From contig CM057157.1 of assembly GCA_029962745.1 (NCBI GenBank), positions 4,873,678 to 4,937,677 on the forward strand: DNA of 64,000 bases, read 5' to 3'. The notes under the pieces are model-generated. The model ran no database searches and was not told the origin of the DNA. It was given only the letters and a program-made list of their open reading frames with translations. The position numbers and the translations under genes are program-made. The stretch is from Echinometra lucunter. Its lineage: Eukaryota; Echinodermata; Echinoidea; Camarodonta; Echinometridae. Below, piece by piece: positions 14,071 to 26,128 of this stretch; the first letter of the stretch is position 1; each line of letters begins with the position of its first letter.

Positions 14071-16339
14071 TGTAATGGGGACAGGAAGAGATCAAACAGA
14101 AAGATGTAGACAAAAAAAAATATAAGGAAATGGGAAGATAGGACAAAGCGGGTGAGATAAAAGGGTAGTAAAGAGCTGGAAAATGTTCATTCGATGAGAT
14201 ATGATGCATTCCACCATATGTTCATCTAATGGATGCTGCTGCAAATGTTATTCCCAGAAATTCATACATAGTGATGATATGAAAAATGTTTTTGAAAGGG
14301 AGCTGGATGAGAGCATGATGACATTTAGCCATGCAGTTGGTGAGAAATTATTGAAAAGCATTATATGATAGCATTTTTAAATTTTTTTATCATTGTCGGC
14401 GTTGAGATTAGTATTTAAAGTTAGCTGTATCTCAGTCAAAATTCTTCATAAATGTCCACTTGCTCAATCCTTACTTCAATTGAGTTGATTAATCTTAAAA
14501 AGGCTATCCCACAACTTCATTTGATTTTAATGAGTAGGACAGTTGTCAAGAAATTAAAACTTTATCTGTTGTTTGGCCCATTTCACATTGGCACAATAAT
14601 GAGGACTATACATGAAGTCGTACAAAATTGTTTTGATAGGGAAACCAATGATTGCATGAAACTGGACAGTGGTCTGAATCATGTCATCAAGTAGCCTCAA
14701 CAGATTTATTTAACTTTTTAAAATTCATCTCGGAATATTGGAATAGGCCTATTAAATGTTATTGATCCTGAATCACAGACCTAATTATGATAGATGTGCA
14801 TGTTCATCATGCTTGCAACACGTCATACTTATTTATTACCGATAAGATATGGAAATAAAGCCATTGCAATGTGTATGATACCTCCCTGGCCATGGTTAAT
14901 GTGGTATTATCCGTTTCGTACTCACAGGAAATGTCTTTATCTTATCATTTGCTGAGAGCTAGAAGAGTGCAAAATCTTATCAGTTAACAATGAATAGCAA
15001 ACTTATCTACTTTTTCTCACTGTCAGCATATACGATTATTCGAACCCAAGTGCAAGTTTCTTACATGTAGGTACATAGAGTGTATGATGAGGACAAAGGG
15101 AGCATGATTTCTGCCATGTGTGTTTCATATCCTCTTCATGCATGTGTTCAAACATGTGTTGCTTCACAGCATTCTGATGACATCAGTTATTGTCCTTTGA
15201 ACCCTGAATGTCAAAAAAGCCCCCCCCCCCTTGAAAAAAAAAAGAGAAAAAATGTGTAAGAAATACAGAAGAACCCATGTAAGCCCTGAATTTGGTAGAA
15301 ACATACTTGTACTTGTATTCATTATGACTGTCAGATACATGTACATGTATTTTGTTGTATGTTTATTCAGTATCGGTAACACAGTTAATAAAATTATTTC
15401 AAGGCAGGAGAAATTAAATGTTTTTATGAATTAAGCAGGGAAGCTTATTCCATTATGTTTATTCAGATCTTTCAGCATTTTATTTTTAATCTGCATGTAC
15501 TGTTAGAGTACATTACATTGGAGTTGTAACTTCCATTCACAACCAAAATTTCTCAGGGTTATGTTTTGTTATGTAGTTTAGTGTCTGTACATTGTATGGC
15601 TTGAAGAAATCACTTTCAGTTGTATTAATCACCTTCCGAGTTTCTCATGAATCGATGATAATAAATGTCATGATGCTGTAATCAGTCACCTAGAGTGATT
15701 CCTAGACAAAATTTATTGCACAGGATGAGCAAGACACTTAAAGTGATATACACTGTACACAATTTCTAAGTTGATAATTTAACATTTCTATCATACATAC
15801 ATTAAGTCTTGTTAGGAAAATGGATTTATTTACAATGGAGAATGCTCAGGACGTGCTTGAGGTACCGAGTGGAGAAAAGGAAAGCCTCTCAATGATGGAT
15901 GGTGACAATTAATCAAATTATCAGCCCCTGTCAACAATAATTAGGAGACTGAGAAGGAAAAAAAAAGATTGTTTATTGGAAATAATACTGTCCAAAACTT
16001 TATGCAATACTGTGAAAATTATAACTTTGAAATTTTAATCTCTGTCATTTGAATTAATAATTACAAGAGGAGTATTCAGATATTCTATGTTGTCACACAG
16101 ATATTCTATATTGTTACCTAGATCCCATTTGTTTAATATTATCCTTCAGTTATTTCACATCTTCAGCTGACAGCATTAGTATGAGTGTTAGTGAAAGTTC
16201 TTAGTAATCCTCTCATGGCTAAGAATCTATCATATTTCTAATGTATTAACAAAGCTGAAAAAGCTTTTTCTGAGTATTTGTATCTGATTCTCAGACACAT
16301 AAATGATTACTTTTCTATTTGTGTTTTCTTTTCTTACAG

Positions 16340-16651
16340 TCTGATTGTGAGGATTGTGACAGACTGACCTTAGACGCACAGAGTCCCAAACCAAAGAGCG
16401 CTGGATTCGCCACATCCCTCCCCCGCGGTTTCAAACTAGCTCGACCTCTCTCCATCGACGAGAGTCGCTATGTCAGGCGTGGTAGTCTTGGAGCAGCAAT
16501 GATGGGACCGTTCCATTTGAGTGTAGGGAGTTCTACTGGCTATCAGTCAAGTACGACCAATGCCTTGACTCTTGGAGGGGATTCAGGGAGTAACTTGACT
16601 CGGATGAGACCACTTCTAGGACAATCTGCACCTTCACTATCAGCTAGTCTT
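16340..16651 (+). CDS. MAST: MAST exon: N-terminal regulatory block
   Basis: The acceptor ttttcttacag and donor gtgagt flank 104 codons, phase 0 at both ends. The peptide starts SDCEDCDRLTLDAQ and contains RRGSLGAAMMG and, near the end, SNLTRMRPLLGQSAPSLSA. The RRGSLG and LGQSAPSL blocks are hallmarks of the N-terminal region of long MAST2/MAST4-type isoforms. The exon is Ser/Arg-rich with several basophilic phosphorylation-type sites (RRGS) and no predicted fold. Its phase-0 start means at least one more coding exon lies upstream; the candidate at 843-929 has the right phase but is unproven. Confidence 0.9.
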
Positions 16652-19600
16652 GTGAGTTTAAATTTTGATGTCTTAAGTACACTTCGAGATATTTCTTATT
16701 TCTGTGAAAAAAATGTAACTTCTTGTATGCTACTTTGCCCGCTGTGTAACCAAATCCCTTACATCTTGTATGTATTTTTGCATACTTTTTTGCTTCTGTA
16801 AATTCAATTTCCTTCCTTTTTTGTTTAACCAAATCCCATACTACACCTTTTATTGTTTATTATTTTAAATGGGTTCCATATATTTTCATAAATTTCGATT
16901 GGATGATCTGGGTTACAATTTTTAGGATCTGGGTGCAAGAACCCCCTGTACAATCTTTAAAACCACATTTATGGTGAGGAAGATGCATTATCATGGGGAC
17001 TATGTATCCTGGGTGCATATTCATAAGCAATGAAAAGTGCTTTTTTTCCTCTTGTGAATATTATCCAGAGTTTAAGATATATTCACAAACAACAGCAACG
17101 TACTATGAAATTCACAAAATTCAAAGATATGTCAGATTTTTCTAGTACATTAAGTAAAAGCTGGCAATCCTTTTTAAGTATTACCTTGCAGATATTATTT
17201 GTCTTTTTGCCAAGGGAAAGAAAAGACGTTCTTTTTCCCCTTCACGTCTTCATTTTGGGGTTAGTATTTATTCTACATGTAGATATATGTGTGTGGTAGG
17301 ATGTTTCACCTAATATTTTCATAATTTTCAACTGACAGCCTTCATCATTTAAACTAAACCAAAACATTTTTTGTGGGCAAATTCTAGAGGTGAGTTTTTT
17401 TTTCTTCACCAGACCAGTTTCATAAAATGATTATGGATAACAAAAACATATTTGTGGAACAAATTACACTTACAACAACAAAGGTAAATGTACAAAGGCT
17501 TTAAGAATCATGATAGGGAAACATATGGTTGTGTTGTTTTTATAATACATGTAGATGAACTTATACCAGACTATGATTCATGGACAGTAGCATCTCATAG
17601 AGTGTTTTCATGATAATTTACAGTATGGGAAAATCCCAGGTTTCAACTAAGCCCATAAAAAGTTGCTTGTGTTACATTGTGAAATGGTCTCATGGTTTTC
17701 TATTAGACTTGTGTTTGTATGATGTTGGTAATGTGGTCATGTGAGACTAAACCATTAAAACCCCATCTTCATGTATCTCATTTCTTTTGTTTCAGTATCC
17801 TGTAAATATAATTTGATTCTTGTATTACGTTCAATCTGAGTATTTCATTGAAAGATTTGCTTCAGATTGTTGTAAATGTTGGTGTGAAGGGACTGTATTT
17901 AAAGACTAGGTGTATCCTTGTCTGCTCTCTCTATGTTGTTCTTATGTGATGGCCGTTGACATTAATGTGATCATTGTAAATTACCCAGAAGACATGACCA
18001 TGCACTATGCAGGAAGGACATGATTAACAGGGATATTTTCTCCTTATCAATGCCATGCTGCATGTAATGGAAACAGTATGTTTGCCAACCTTTCTGATAA
18101 GTAGTGGTCATAATTGACAGCCTTGAGGTTTTACAAGTTATTAGATGTGAATGCTTTAATCATGTCTGGCTTACATGTATTCTTTTCTTATTGGCCTGAA
18201 TTTACAAAGGAGGTTTACTTTAAGGCATGCTTTAAACCATGGTTTATGTAAATAAAATAATCTTTTTAACTTGTATGTACACGTCTCTGTTTCTGATTGT
18301 ATTTTTATTTTGAAAGAAATCTACTCAGTTCTTATCTCTGCTTATCTGTCCTTCTTTCTGTATTATTTGTCTGTTTTCTTGTCCATCTATTTGTATTTGA
18401 TTTTCCTTGTGCCTTGTGTAGCAACTAATCTTAATGTACATGTACGTGCCTAACTGCATTGCATCCTTTTATCTGTATTTTTTCTCTCCACTAATCCGTT
18501 GTTGATTAGCTCATTTTTGAAAAAAAAGAGAAGAATATTTATGGTAAAATTTTATCAATGGGACAGTGAACGAAGATTATGAAACATTAGTGAAACTCCA
18601 CTGTGTTACAGGACCTTTGTACCGTGTTATTGGTGGTCATTGCAACACTTCCTACCATATCACAAATGGGATATCCTCAGGATGTGGCTTTTTCCCTCCA
18701 TCTGATAATGATATCTTGTGTTAAGAGCTAGAAGGGCTTTAAATGATACCTTATATACATGTATAGACCAATCCCACAACGCAAGAGGGCAGCAGACTGT
18801 TCGACACAGTTCGACATACTGCGGTGGGCGCTCCAACTTTCATAGTACACGAGTCAATAGCGCGTTTTGTACATTCGTTCGATTTTTTGTCTATTTTGAC
18901 CAATATATGCAGATTTCTTTTAATATTTGCAATGAGAAATTATCAGGGAAGTTCAGGTCGCAGCTGTGCGGTGCTCAAATGCCACAAGAATTGGAGAAAG
19001 TTTAGAAATTGGAAGCTAACTGAATGCAAAATTCACTTGCTTTTGACTCATGAAGCCTGTTTGTGTGAGAAGCCGTACTCCCCACACAGGTTTCCGTAAG
19101 CAGTGTGAAGGAATTCGTCGCCAGTGGGTAAAAACATCAACAGAAAGGACTTTGAAGTCAAGAAACATTATCATTATGTGCTTTGGCGTAAAATTTATTG
19201 AGTGAAAACATGACTTTGTAAACAGGGTAAGATTGAGGGCTCCCGTTTACTACGGCCTCTATGCTGCAATCGAACTTTTACTGACAAAACTAAGTTGAAA
19301 AACCATCAAAAGCACAAAAATACATCATACCTTCATCTGTCAGATATGGGCATTGTCTTACCTCATCTACCCATGTATCCATGCTTTATTTTATTGATCA
19401 AGAATAAAGTAAATGGAACAATATCAGGGCATATCTCATATCTTAGATTCATTTTGTACACAGAGCCAATTGCGGTCAGCGCGCTTGCCCACCGCAGCAC
19501 TGGTGTCGCCGAAAGAGGGCCAAATACATAAACCGGCGGTGAAATTGGTCTATAGAGTTAGCTCCCTTCTTTCCCTTGTCAACAGATGATAATGGAGAGT

Positions 19601-20206
19601 AGCTTGCCTCAACATGGAAAGTTTCTGTATTTTTATTTTAAACCCATTTACCTCTCTTTCACCCCTAGTTTCCTGTTGTAACATTACAGGGTCAAGTGAA
19701 ACACACATATTATATTGTGAAAGCCCATTTGTTATTACTAAGGACAATTATATTTAGATATTACCTAATATGAATTCATGAATGAATCAAGTGATTGAAA
19801 ATGATAAGTGCCCCTCAATAAAAATAAGCTAACTTTAAGATAAAATGTACCTATACCCAACATGCTGTTTGATTACATCATTACATCGTAGTTTCTGTAG
19901 AAAGTTCAATACATTTTTGCCAGCTTTTGAAGTTGGTTTCATTGATAAGTTTCTTCAAATTTCATTTACTTTTGAACAAGTCAGGTAATGTTAGGAAGAT
20001 TATTCTCTTCTTTTTTGGGGGGCCAAATTATTCTTTCACCCATATCTTGTGTGTCAATTTTGCACTTATTGTATTAATGACACTAATTACATGTATATGT
20101 TTATGGTTGACCTCTATGATGTTCTGACTACATGTATATGACAATATTTTTAGTGGTGTAATCAATTACTTTATAATTCCCTTTTCCTCTCTGCTTAACT
20201 TTTCAG
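16652..20206 (+). other. MAST intron
   Basis: It has a good donor and acceptor for the microexon. The only structured content seen is the THAP-remnant element at 18762-19554; the rest is unremarkable AT-rich sequence. Confidence 0.85.
18762..19554 (+). mobile_element. decayed DNA transposon with THAP-like zinc-finger remnant
   Basis: The ends are inverted: TATAGACCAATCCCAC at the left, and the complement of the right end is TATAGACCAATTTCAC. A second inverted block (CTGCGGTGGGC) lies just inside each end. Between 18960 and 19180, pieces in three frames read SCAVLKCHKNWRKFRNWK, ECKIHLLLTHEACLCEKPYS, QCEGIRRQWVK and NINRKDFEVKKH. This resembles the Cys/His THAP-like DNA-binding domain seen in many invertebrate transposon-derived proteins, broken by at least two frameshifts. 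No transposase catalytic core is visible. Confidence 0.6.
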
Positions 20207-20235
20207 AAGGAGTTGTCACTTGTACGGAGAGGGAG
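20207..20235 (+). CDS. MAST: MAST 29-nt microexon (KELSLVRRG)
   Basis: A strong polypyrimidine tract ending ttttcag and a donor gtaagt bracket only 29 nt, coding for KELSLVRRG plus two bases of the next Ser codon. It follows the LGQSAPSLSASL exon in phase 0 and joins the 43512 exon in phase 2 to give RRGS. Vertebrate MAST2/MAST3 have the same peptide (KELSLPRRGS) at this point, which is why so short an exon can be called. It is far too short for ordinary ORF searches. The downstream intron is 23.3 kb, so exon definition of this microexon probably depends on its strong sites. Confidence 0.9.
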
Positions 20236-20463
20236 GTAAGTTTCATATCATCCGCTTCATTTTTTGTCCCCTTCCGAATTTTTGAAATCATTTATGTTTA
20301 AGGTGTTAGGAAACGTGTAAGGACATAAAAAAAAACCCACAAAAATACACAAAAATACACAATATATTTCAATTTAAGAATTGTGCACATTGAGAAGTTT
20401 TGCATCTATTCTGTGCATTGTATTATAAGATAGTGATAGAGGATGGATGGAAAAGATGAAGAC

Positions 20464-20465
<2 letters not shown>

Positions 20466-20515
<50 letters not shown>

Positions 20516-20705
20516 AGATGACACACACACACACCCTCACACACACACACACACACACACAGAGGAAGCATGAGAGTTGAGGAAAGAGAGAGACTGAGAA
20601 GGAAAGGAAAGAGAGAGAGATGAAGAGGAGATATAAAGAGAAAGAGAGAGAGAAAGAGAGAGAGAAGGAAGGAAGAGAAAGGGGAAGGGGATGGGGATGG
20701 AGGGA
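20466..20705. repeat. compound (GA)n-(CA)n-(GA)n microsatellite
   Basis: About 40 bases of GA, then about 40 of CA (20519-20560), then about 130 bases of impure GA/AAGG. It lies 230 bases after the microexon donor. Confidence 0.95.
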
Positions 20706-22627
20706 GAAAAGAATGAGCAGCTGCCCAAAGCTTAAAAGCATTTCTAGGAATCATGGCAAAAACATATTCCCACTTATGCTCTTAAAAACCGAGTCTGACG
20801 CAAATTCATAAATCTACCCGTCATCGTGGGGAATTAGAAAGAGAAATTACAAGAAATCTAGTCCGTTGATTCATCAGTGGACCTTCTTCCTGCCAAAGCA
20901 TAACTTTGGTGGCATTATTACCGTGAAGACCAAACACTTGCTCATTTACAAGAGTCTTCAAAATCAAACCAAATGGGTCCCTTGGAATTTTTCCTCCGCT
21001 GATGACTGACGTAACGAAAAGCTGAATTGCCCTACTTATTGTTAAAAGCCGAGAAGAAAAACTAGAAAATTCAACAAATGACCATGGACAGAGAGAGAGA
21101 GAGAGAGAGTGCAAAAGATAAATAAAGAGAAATAGAAAGAGGTCAAGAGAAAAGAAATGTTTGGTAATGAAAACAAGTACCACTCGTGAGAAATAAAAGC
21201 CACTGTGTTTTTGTTGCCTTCGATGCATTGTCCTGTACATGACAAGTGTGGAATGTACATCATTGTGCACTCTTGCAGTGCTACAAAGATTCTACAAGCA
21301 GAGTTGTTTTTATCTAGTGGTGGTCATATAGGCCTGTAGCTATTCAATACTTTTCACTAAGTCTCACACTGGAGAACATTTTCTGACTTTTGAACTCATA
21401 AAGTGCTTCTAGACTTCTTTGATCAAACCAGAATATTGTAGAATTTATTGATTAAATGTCTTAGGATTTTTCAAGTTCATCCTGAGTCCAGCTAAAGGAA
21501 TGATGTGTGACTTCATCAGATGACCTACATGCTGGATGATTTTCATGTGGTCATCTGGTATAATGTCAACAAGGGACATTCCCTTCGATCCAGAGTCTCA
21601 TTTCAATTAGCATTGATTTAGAATACAATACCTTGAATGCATATTTGCCTTTTTATCCCTCAAGTGGAAAACATGGAAATGTGTATTGATGGTTTGAGTT
21701 GAGACTTATTGTAAAGCAGTGGAATGGTGGAGCAAGTGAATAGATACAGTGATGATTTTCTTGATGCCATCTACCTCGGAAGATGTTTGCTCCATGCATA
21801 TTCTCATATATCCATGGTGATAGTGAGATGCAATCTGTGACCACAATCGTTGCTTGATCAGAATGGTATATCTTAACAGATATCAAAATGAATAACTGTT
21901 CATGGTGCACTCATTGCATAGAAATTCATTGGAGCAAGCATTTGCAGGCAGGAAGTAATTGTGACAATAATTATGATTTAAAGAAAAAAAAGTATGGTTG
22001 AAGTGCTTAACCACTGGAACTTCTTTTGATTTTGATTTCTCATGATGGAATGCAGATCAAAAAATCCAGAGAAGGTGCTGAAATATCCTGGAATTCCATA
22101 CTCTGTGAAATGTTATGAGATAGTTATTTGTTGATTACAGGAATATTCAAGCTGAATTTGAAATTGGAAACCTTAACTTACTGTGAAAAGTATGGAAGGA
22201 ACTTTGTAATTCATCAAATGTCTTGTCAGTTCAGAACTTCTTGACTCCCAAACAAATTGTCATTCAGGGAAGGTAGAGAGACATTTTTGTGGAGAAAGTA
22301 AAAACCCTTTCTATCAATTCCATTTCTAAGACTTCCTTGGAATGGTCACTGTCTCATAACAAGCACATTAAAGGACCAAGAAATGAAAGGTGGTGTGCGG
22401 TGTAGAGAGATGATGTTATTGTGAGGTCACAGCAGAAGGAAATATAGGAAGAGATCTCTGGTTTATACCTCAAGGTGTTTCCTCTCTGTGTTATCAAGAT
22501 GGATGTAACCATGCTCTTCCGTTTCATGTGCGTATTCCCTTTCAAAAACATCCTCCATCTTGTGGTATGGATGGTTTTCTATTTTAGTATGAAGTTTAGA
22601 AACTCTTTGGTTCCTCTGGTTTGATCA

Positions 22628-22768
22628 GGGGAGCGTTTCATGAAAAGTTTTGTCAGTGATTTTCACTGCCAAATGTTATAAGCTGCTGAAAATCCTTGCA
22701 TCTGATTGGCTGAGAGCGTTATTAGTCAGTGAAAATCACCAACAAGACTCTTTTATGAAACGCTCCCC
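22628..22768. mobile_element. palindromic MITE, GGGGAGCGTTTCATGAAA end
   Basis: GGGGAGCGTTTCATGAAA at the left pairs with TTTTATGAAACGCTCCCC at the right. The core GTTATAAGCTGCTGAAAATC followed by CTTGCATCTGATTGGCTGAG is nearly that of the 8721 and 23804 elements, although the outer ends differ. Confidence 0.8.
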
Positions 22769-23383
22769 TGGTCTCTCTATGGAGCTTCTTGATGTATATT
22801 CATGAAGACATGTATATCTCTTGCATTTCCCCTTCTTCAATCATGGACATTCTAGAAGTCAGAGCTGGTAAAAAATATGGAATTAGGTCACTAAAGAAAT
22901 TTAAAGCAAGTGTTTAAGTTACACATGCATGTCTACTTTGTTCCAGGGTGAAAGGGTGTTTTGTTTCCCCAGTTGCAGCTATTAGCACATGCATATGAAT
23001 GTGAGGTAGTCTTTATTGAAAGTGAAAGTTTCATGTGAGGAAGGCCTCGTTATTTTTATTGGAAAATAAAGGAAGGGGTTGTAAGAAGGAAGGGATGCAT
23101 GTAGGTAGGAGAGAAGAAAGGCTAGACAAGCATGGTTCAATTTTTTTAAAAAAGATATCCCAAGTTTCTAAAATGAAGCCCAAACTATATACAAAAGGGA
23201 GTCCAAATTGTCTCTCTTTGCCCTCCTGTCCATTTTCATTCTGTTTCATGTAGAATTCAGAGTTACTGATACACCACAAAATGTAAATCTCTGTTAAAGT
23301 TCAAGAAGACAGAGTGTTTTAAACAATAGGGGTTACTTTCAAGGCAAATATACAGTGGACAACAAACAGCCATATATTGTCCC

Positions 23384-23417
23384 TCACTCTCTCTCTCTCT
23401 CTCTTTTTTTTTTTTTT
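23384..23417. repeat. (CT)n followed by poly-T
   Basis: About ten CT units followed by a T run. Confidence 0.95.
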
Positions 23418-23803
23418 CTCCTCTATTCAGGCAGGATTAGTGGCCCATGATAATGGCTACCAGACTAGACCGGTCACACAACATTAAACTTCATTATGAA
23501 AAAACAAGCAAATGGCAGCTTGTATTGCAACAATATGCAAAAAACAAGATACACACTTCTATCTGTTATGTCAATAGTTGGTTAGTTGAAGATTTGGGGA
23601 GTAAGGTTGACAATTCTGAGATCCATTAACAAATTTTAATGGGCATTGTTCACCAGTAAGTGTTTAGAGGAAAATGTTAAATTACCACGGTTACTTCTTG
23701 TAAGCTTTCATTCTTCCTTGAGCGGAAATTTATTGCAAGTACTTGACAGGAAGAAAAACACCAAGGAAATAGGCCATTCTTGTGATAAGAAAGCAAACAG
23801 TCC

Positions 23804-23950
23804 AGGCCTGTTTCATAAAACTTGTTAACAATAACAACTTGCAATAAATGTTATAAGCTACGAAAATTCTTGCTTCTGATTGGCTGAGAGCAAATTTGTC
23901 AGAGAAATGTAGCAGTTGTTATTGATGACAAGTTTTATGAAAATGGGGCC
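23804..23950. mobile_element. palindromic MITE, GGCCTGTTTCATAAAA end
   Basis: The inverted ends are AGGCCTGTTTCATAAAACTT and AAGTTTTATGAAAATGGGGC. The core is GTTATAAGCTACGAAAATTC then CTTGCTTCTGATTGGCTGAG. It is a close relative of the element at 8721. Confidence 0.8.
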
Positions 23951-24373
23951 ATGAGAATAACAAGCCAAGACAAAAAACAATGCCAAGTCTCAAAAGAGTT
24001 GCTCATTCATTATAATTATAACTTTATGAGGGTCACCTTTTCCCAAATCATATGAATCATGCCTTCCACAGGTCAAGTTAACTGTAGGCGACAGTCCTAT
24101 TAATTAGTTGGTGAACTCTTGTTTTATTTATGCTGAACTGAAGCAAGGTAGAGTGATTGTTTGGGTTGGACTTTTGCCTTGTAGATGGGACTGAACTTTT
24201 ATTAAGGAAATTGTTAATTGATGGGAATAGGTTGCATTTTTACCAAAGGAAAAAAAAAAATATTTGTAGAGCTGTCCTGTGTATGAATTGCACTGGCAGC
24301 TGGAAAGTATCAGAAATAGCACAAGGTGGGGGCCTCAACTGATGTGCAGATGCTATTTGAACCAGGTCAATCA

Positions 24374-24385
24374 TTTTTTTTTTTT

Positions 24386-24431
<46 letters not shown>
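24374..24431. repeat. poly-T then (GT)n
   Basis: 17 T then about 20 GT units. Confidence 0.97.
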
Positions 24432-24432
<1 letters not shown>

Positions 24433-25664
24433 TTTCCAGTCAAAAAGGAATCAATTTGATCAAAACTTTTGACTGATCAAAAATATCACAACCCATTTAT
24501 TTATTTATTTATATTCACATGTACTATGTCAATACAAACTATTCAGAATATTTTGATTTCTAGACAGATTCCTTCAAAATGCCTTCTCTTGAAGATTAAC
24601 ACAACTTCATCTTTAAAGGAGAAATTGTAAAGATTATTTTCTTGCAGCATTCAATGGCATTTTTATGGTTTTTCTTATCTTAACCACAACCTGCTCTTTT
24701 ATAGGCTAATTTGTCAGTCAATTTCATTCATTTTAACGAGAAATGTATGCTATAAACTGTATGGCAGAATACCATCTATGTACATCTAGAATACTAGTAC
24801 ATGTAATGACAAATGGGTACAAAGCAGTATCAGGTCATGGGTCATTGGAATAGTAATAGCTCTCTATATCGTTCCGTATTTCCACTAAAGTGTCATTAAT
24901 GATGGATATTATTTCCGCCAGTTGGTCTTAGATTTCATGATTTTATGGCTAACCCCGAGGTCTCAAATTTCATCAAAATTTCTACTGGTAGCGATCCCTG
25001 GAATCTTTTTTTTTTTCTTCATTGTTTAAGATTTGCTATTAAATGTGGGAAATAGCTCATTGTTTGCCTTGACTTTAAACTTGAATGTGCTATTACTGTA
25101 CTGTCACATGTATTTTCTTCTTTTCTATTTTGTGTCTTGGGAGGGGGATTTCCCTATTCAACAGTTCAGTTAGTTTTAAAGAGATCAAGTACTTAAAGTG
25201 TGGAAACATGTTAAATAATTTTTGCATGACAATCATTAATGGTACAAAGTAGTCATTAAAAACCGTAATGTTTTTGTTTTGTTATGATGGAAAAGGATTA
25301 ATTGGCCGGATATCTGTGGGGAAGTTGAATTGTAGCCAGCTGGATATACCATATTAAATAACAGCTGTTCCTCAAGGAATATCCAAAAAACATGATCACC
25401 TGCCATCAAATCATGAGAATACATCCTCTACTGAGAGCAGAAAGGTTTTAACTTATGTCATTCAAGGCCTTTTGTTCCATTCCTTTCTGGCTTTCAACTA
25501 TTTTTAACAAATGATATAGCAATGTATGATGAGTTTGATGGCACCACATGTACAATTTGCACGTGTACAAATTTTCTATCTTTCAAGAAGAAAATGAGCA
25601 GTTTGATAGGCAGGAGAGATTGAAAAGATGAAAAAATGTGTTCTGGTAGTGTCAGACTCACCCT

Positions 25665-26128
25665 GTTTTCACACGTACCCAGAATGCGTAATTGTAATGC
25701 TGAATTACAATTACGCTATTAGAATTATATAATGGTCTGTACACACGACCAAGAAAGGCTTCGCGTATTCTGCGGTTTTGCATTTCAGAGCGAGCAGAGG
25801 AGGTGGGGTACCCCCCCCCCCCCATCAATCACTCGTGCATGATGCTCTTGAAGCCATTGAGCTTTTGTTCTTTCTGCAGAGGTGGTTAAAAAGGTCACCG
25901 TAAGCTCCGCCCCCAAAACACGATTTGGAGGTCAATCCATTCACACGCCAATTTCGCTCCGTAAATCGAGAGAATCGTCACTGGTAAACACCTTCAGACC
26001 ATCATTTGTAATGCGCATTTCAAATCACGCTCCATTCAGACGGCCAAAATGCGTCATTTGAATGATGATTCCAGTGATGCTTCACTAGAATCGTGTTTCA
26101 AATTAAGCATTCTCGGTACGTGTGAACA
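25665..26128. mobile_element. 464-bp TIR element with CACCCT flanks
   Basis: The left end GTTTTCACACGTACCCAGAA and the complement of the right end TGTTCACACGTACCGAGAAT are inverted repeats. CACCCT flanks both sides (25659-25664 and 26129-26134), as a target-site duplication would. The interior is CpG-rich with GCGT repeats and a poly-C tract (25811-25823); no ORF of note. Confidence 0.65.

Larger units (their letters stand above)
1..16339. other. 5' flank or first intron, no confident gene
   Basis: AT-rich DNA with only short chance ORFs. It holds the weak exon candidate at 843-929, an inverted-repeat element at 4449-4832, a palindrome at 8721-8867, a candidate element at 9465-9811, a possible LINE tail at 10965-11240 and a GA repeat at 13975-14070. 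Poly-C (8071-8099) and poly-G (9336-9348) tracts are present. No promoter could be placed. Confidence 0.6.

Noticed and set aside
20374..20754. Ser/Leu-rich and Cys-Val repeat ORFs on the minus strand
   Set aside because: Translation of the compound GA/CA microsatellite.
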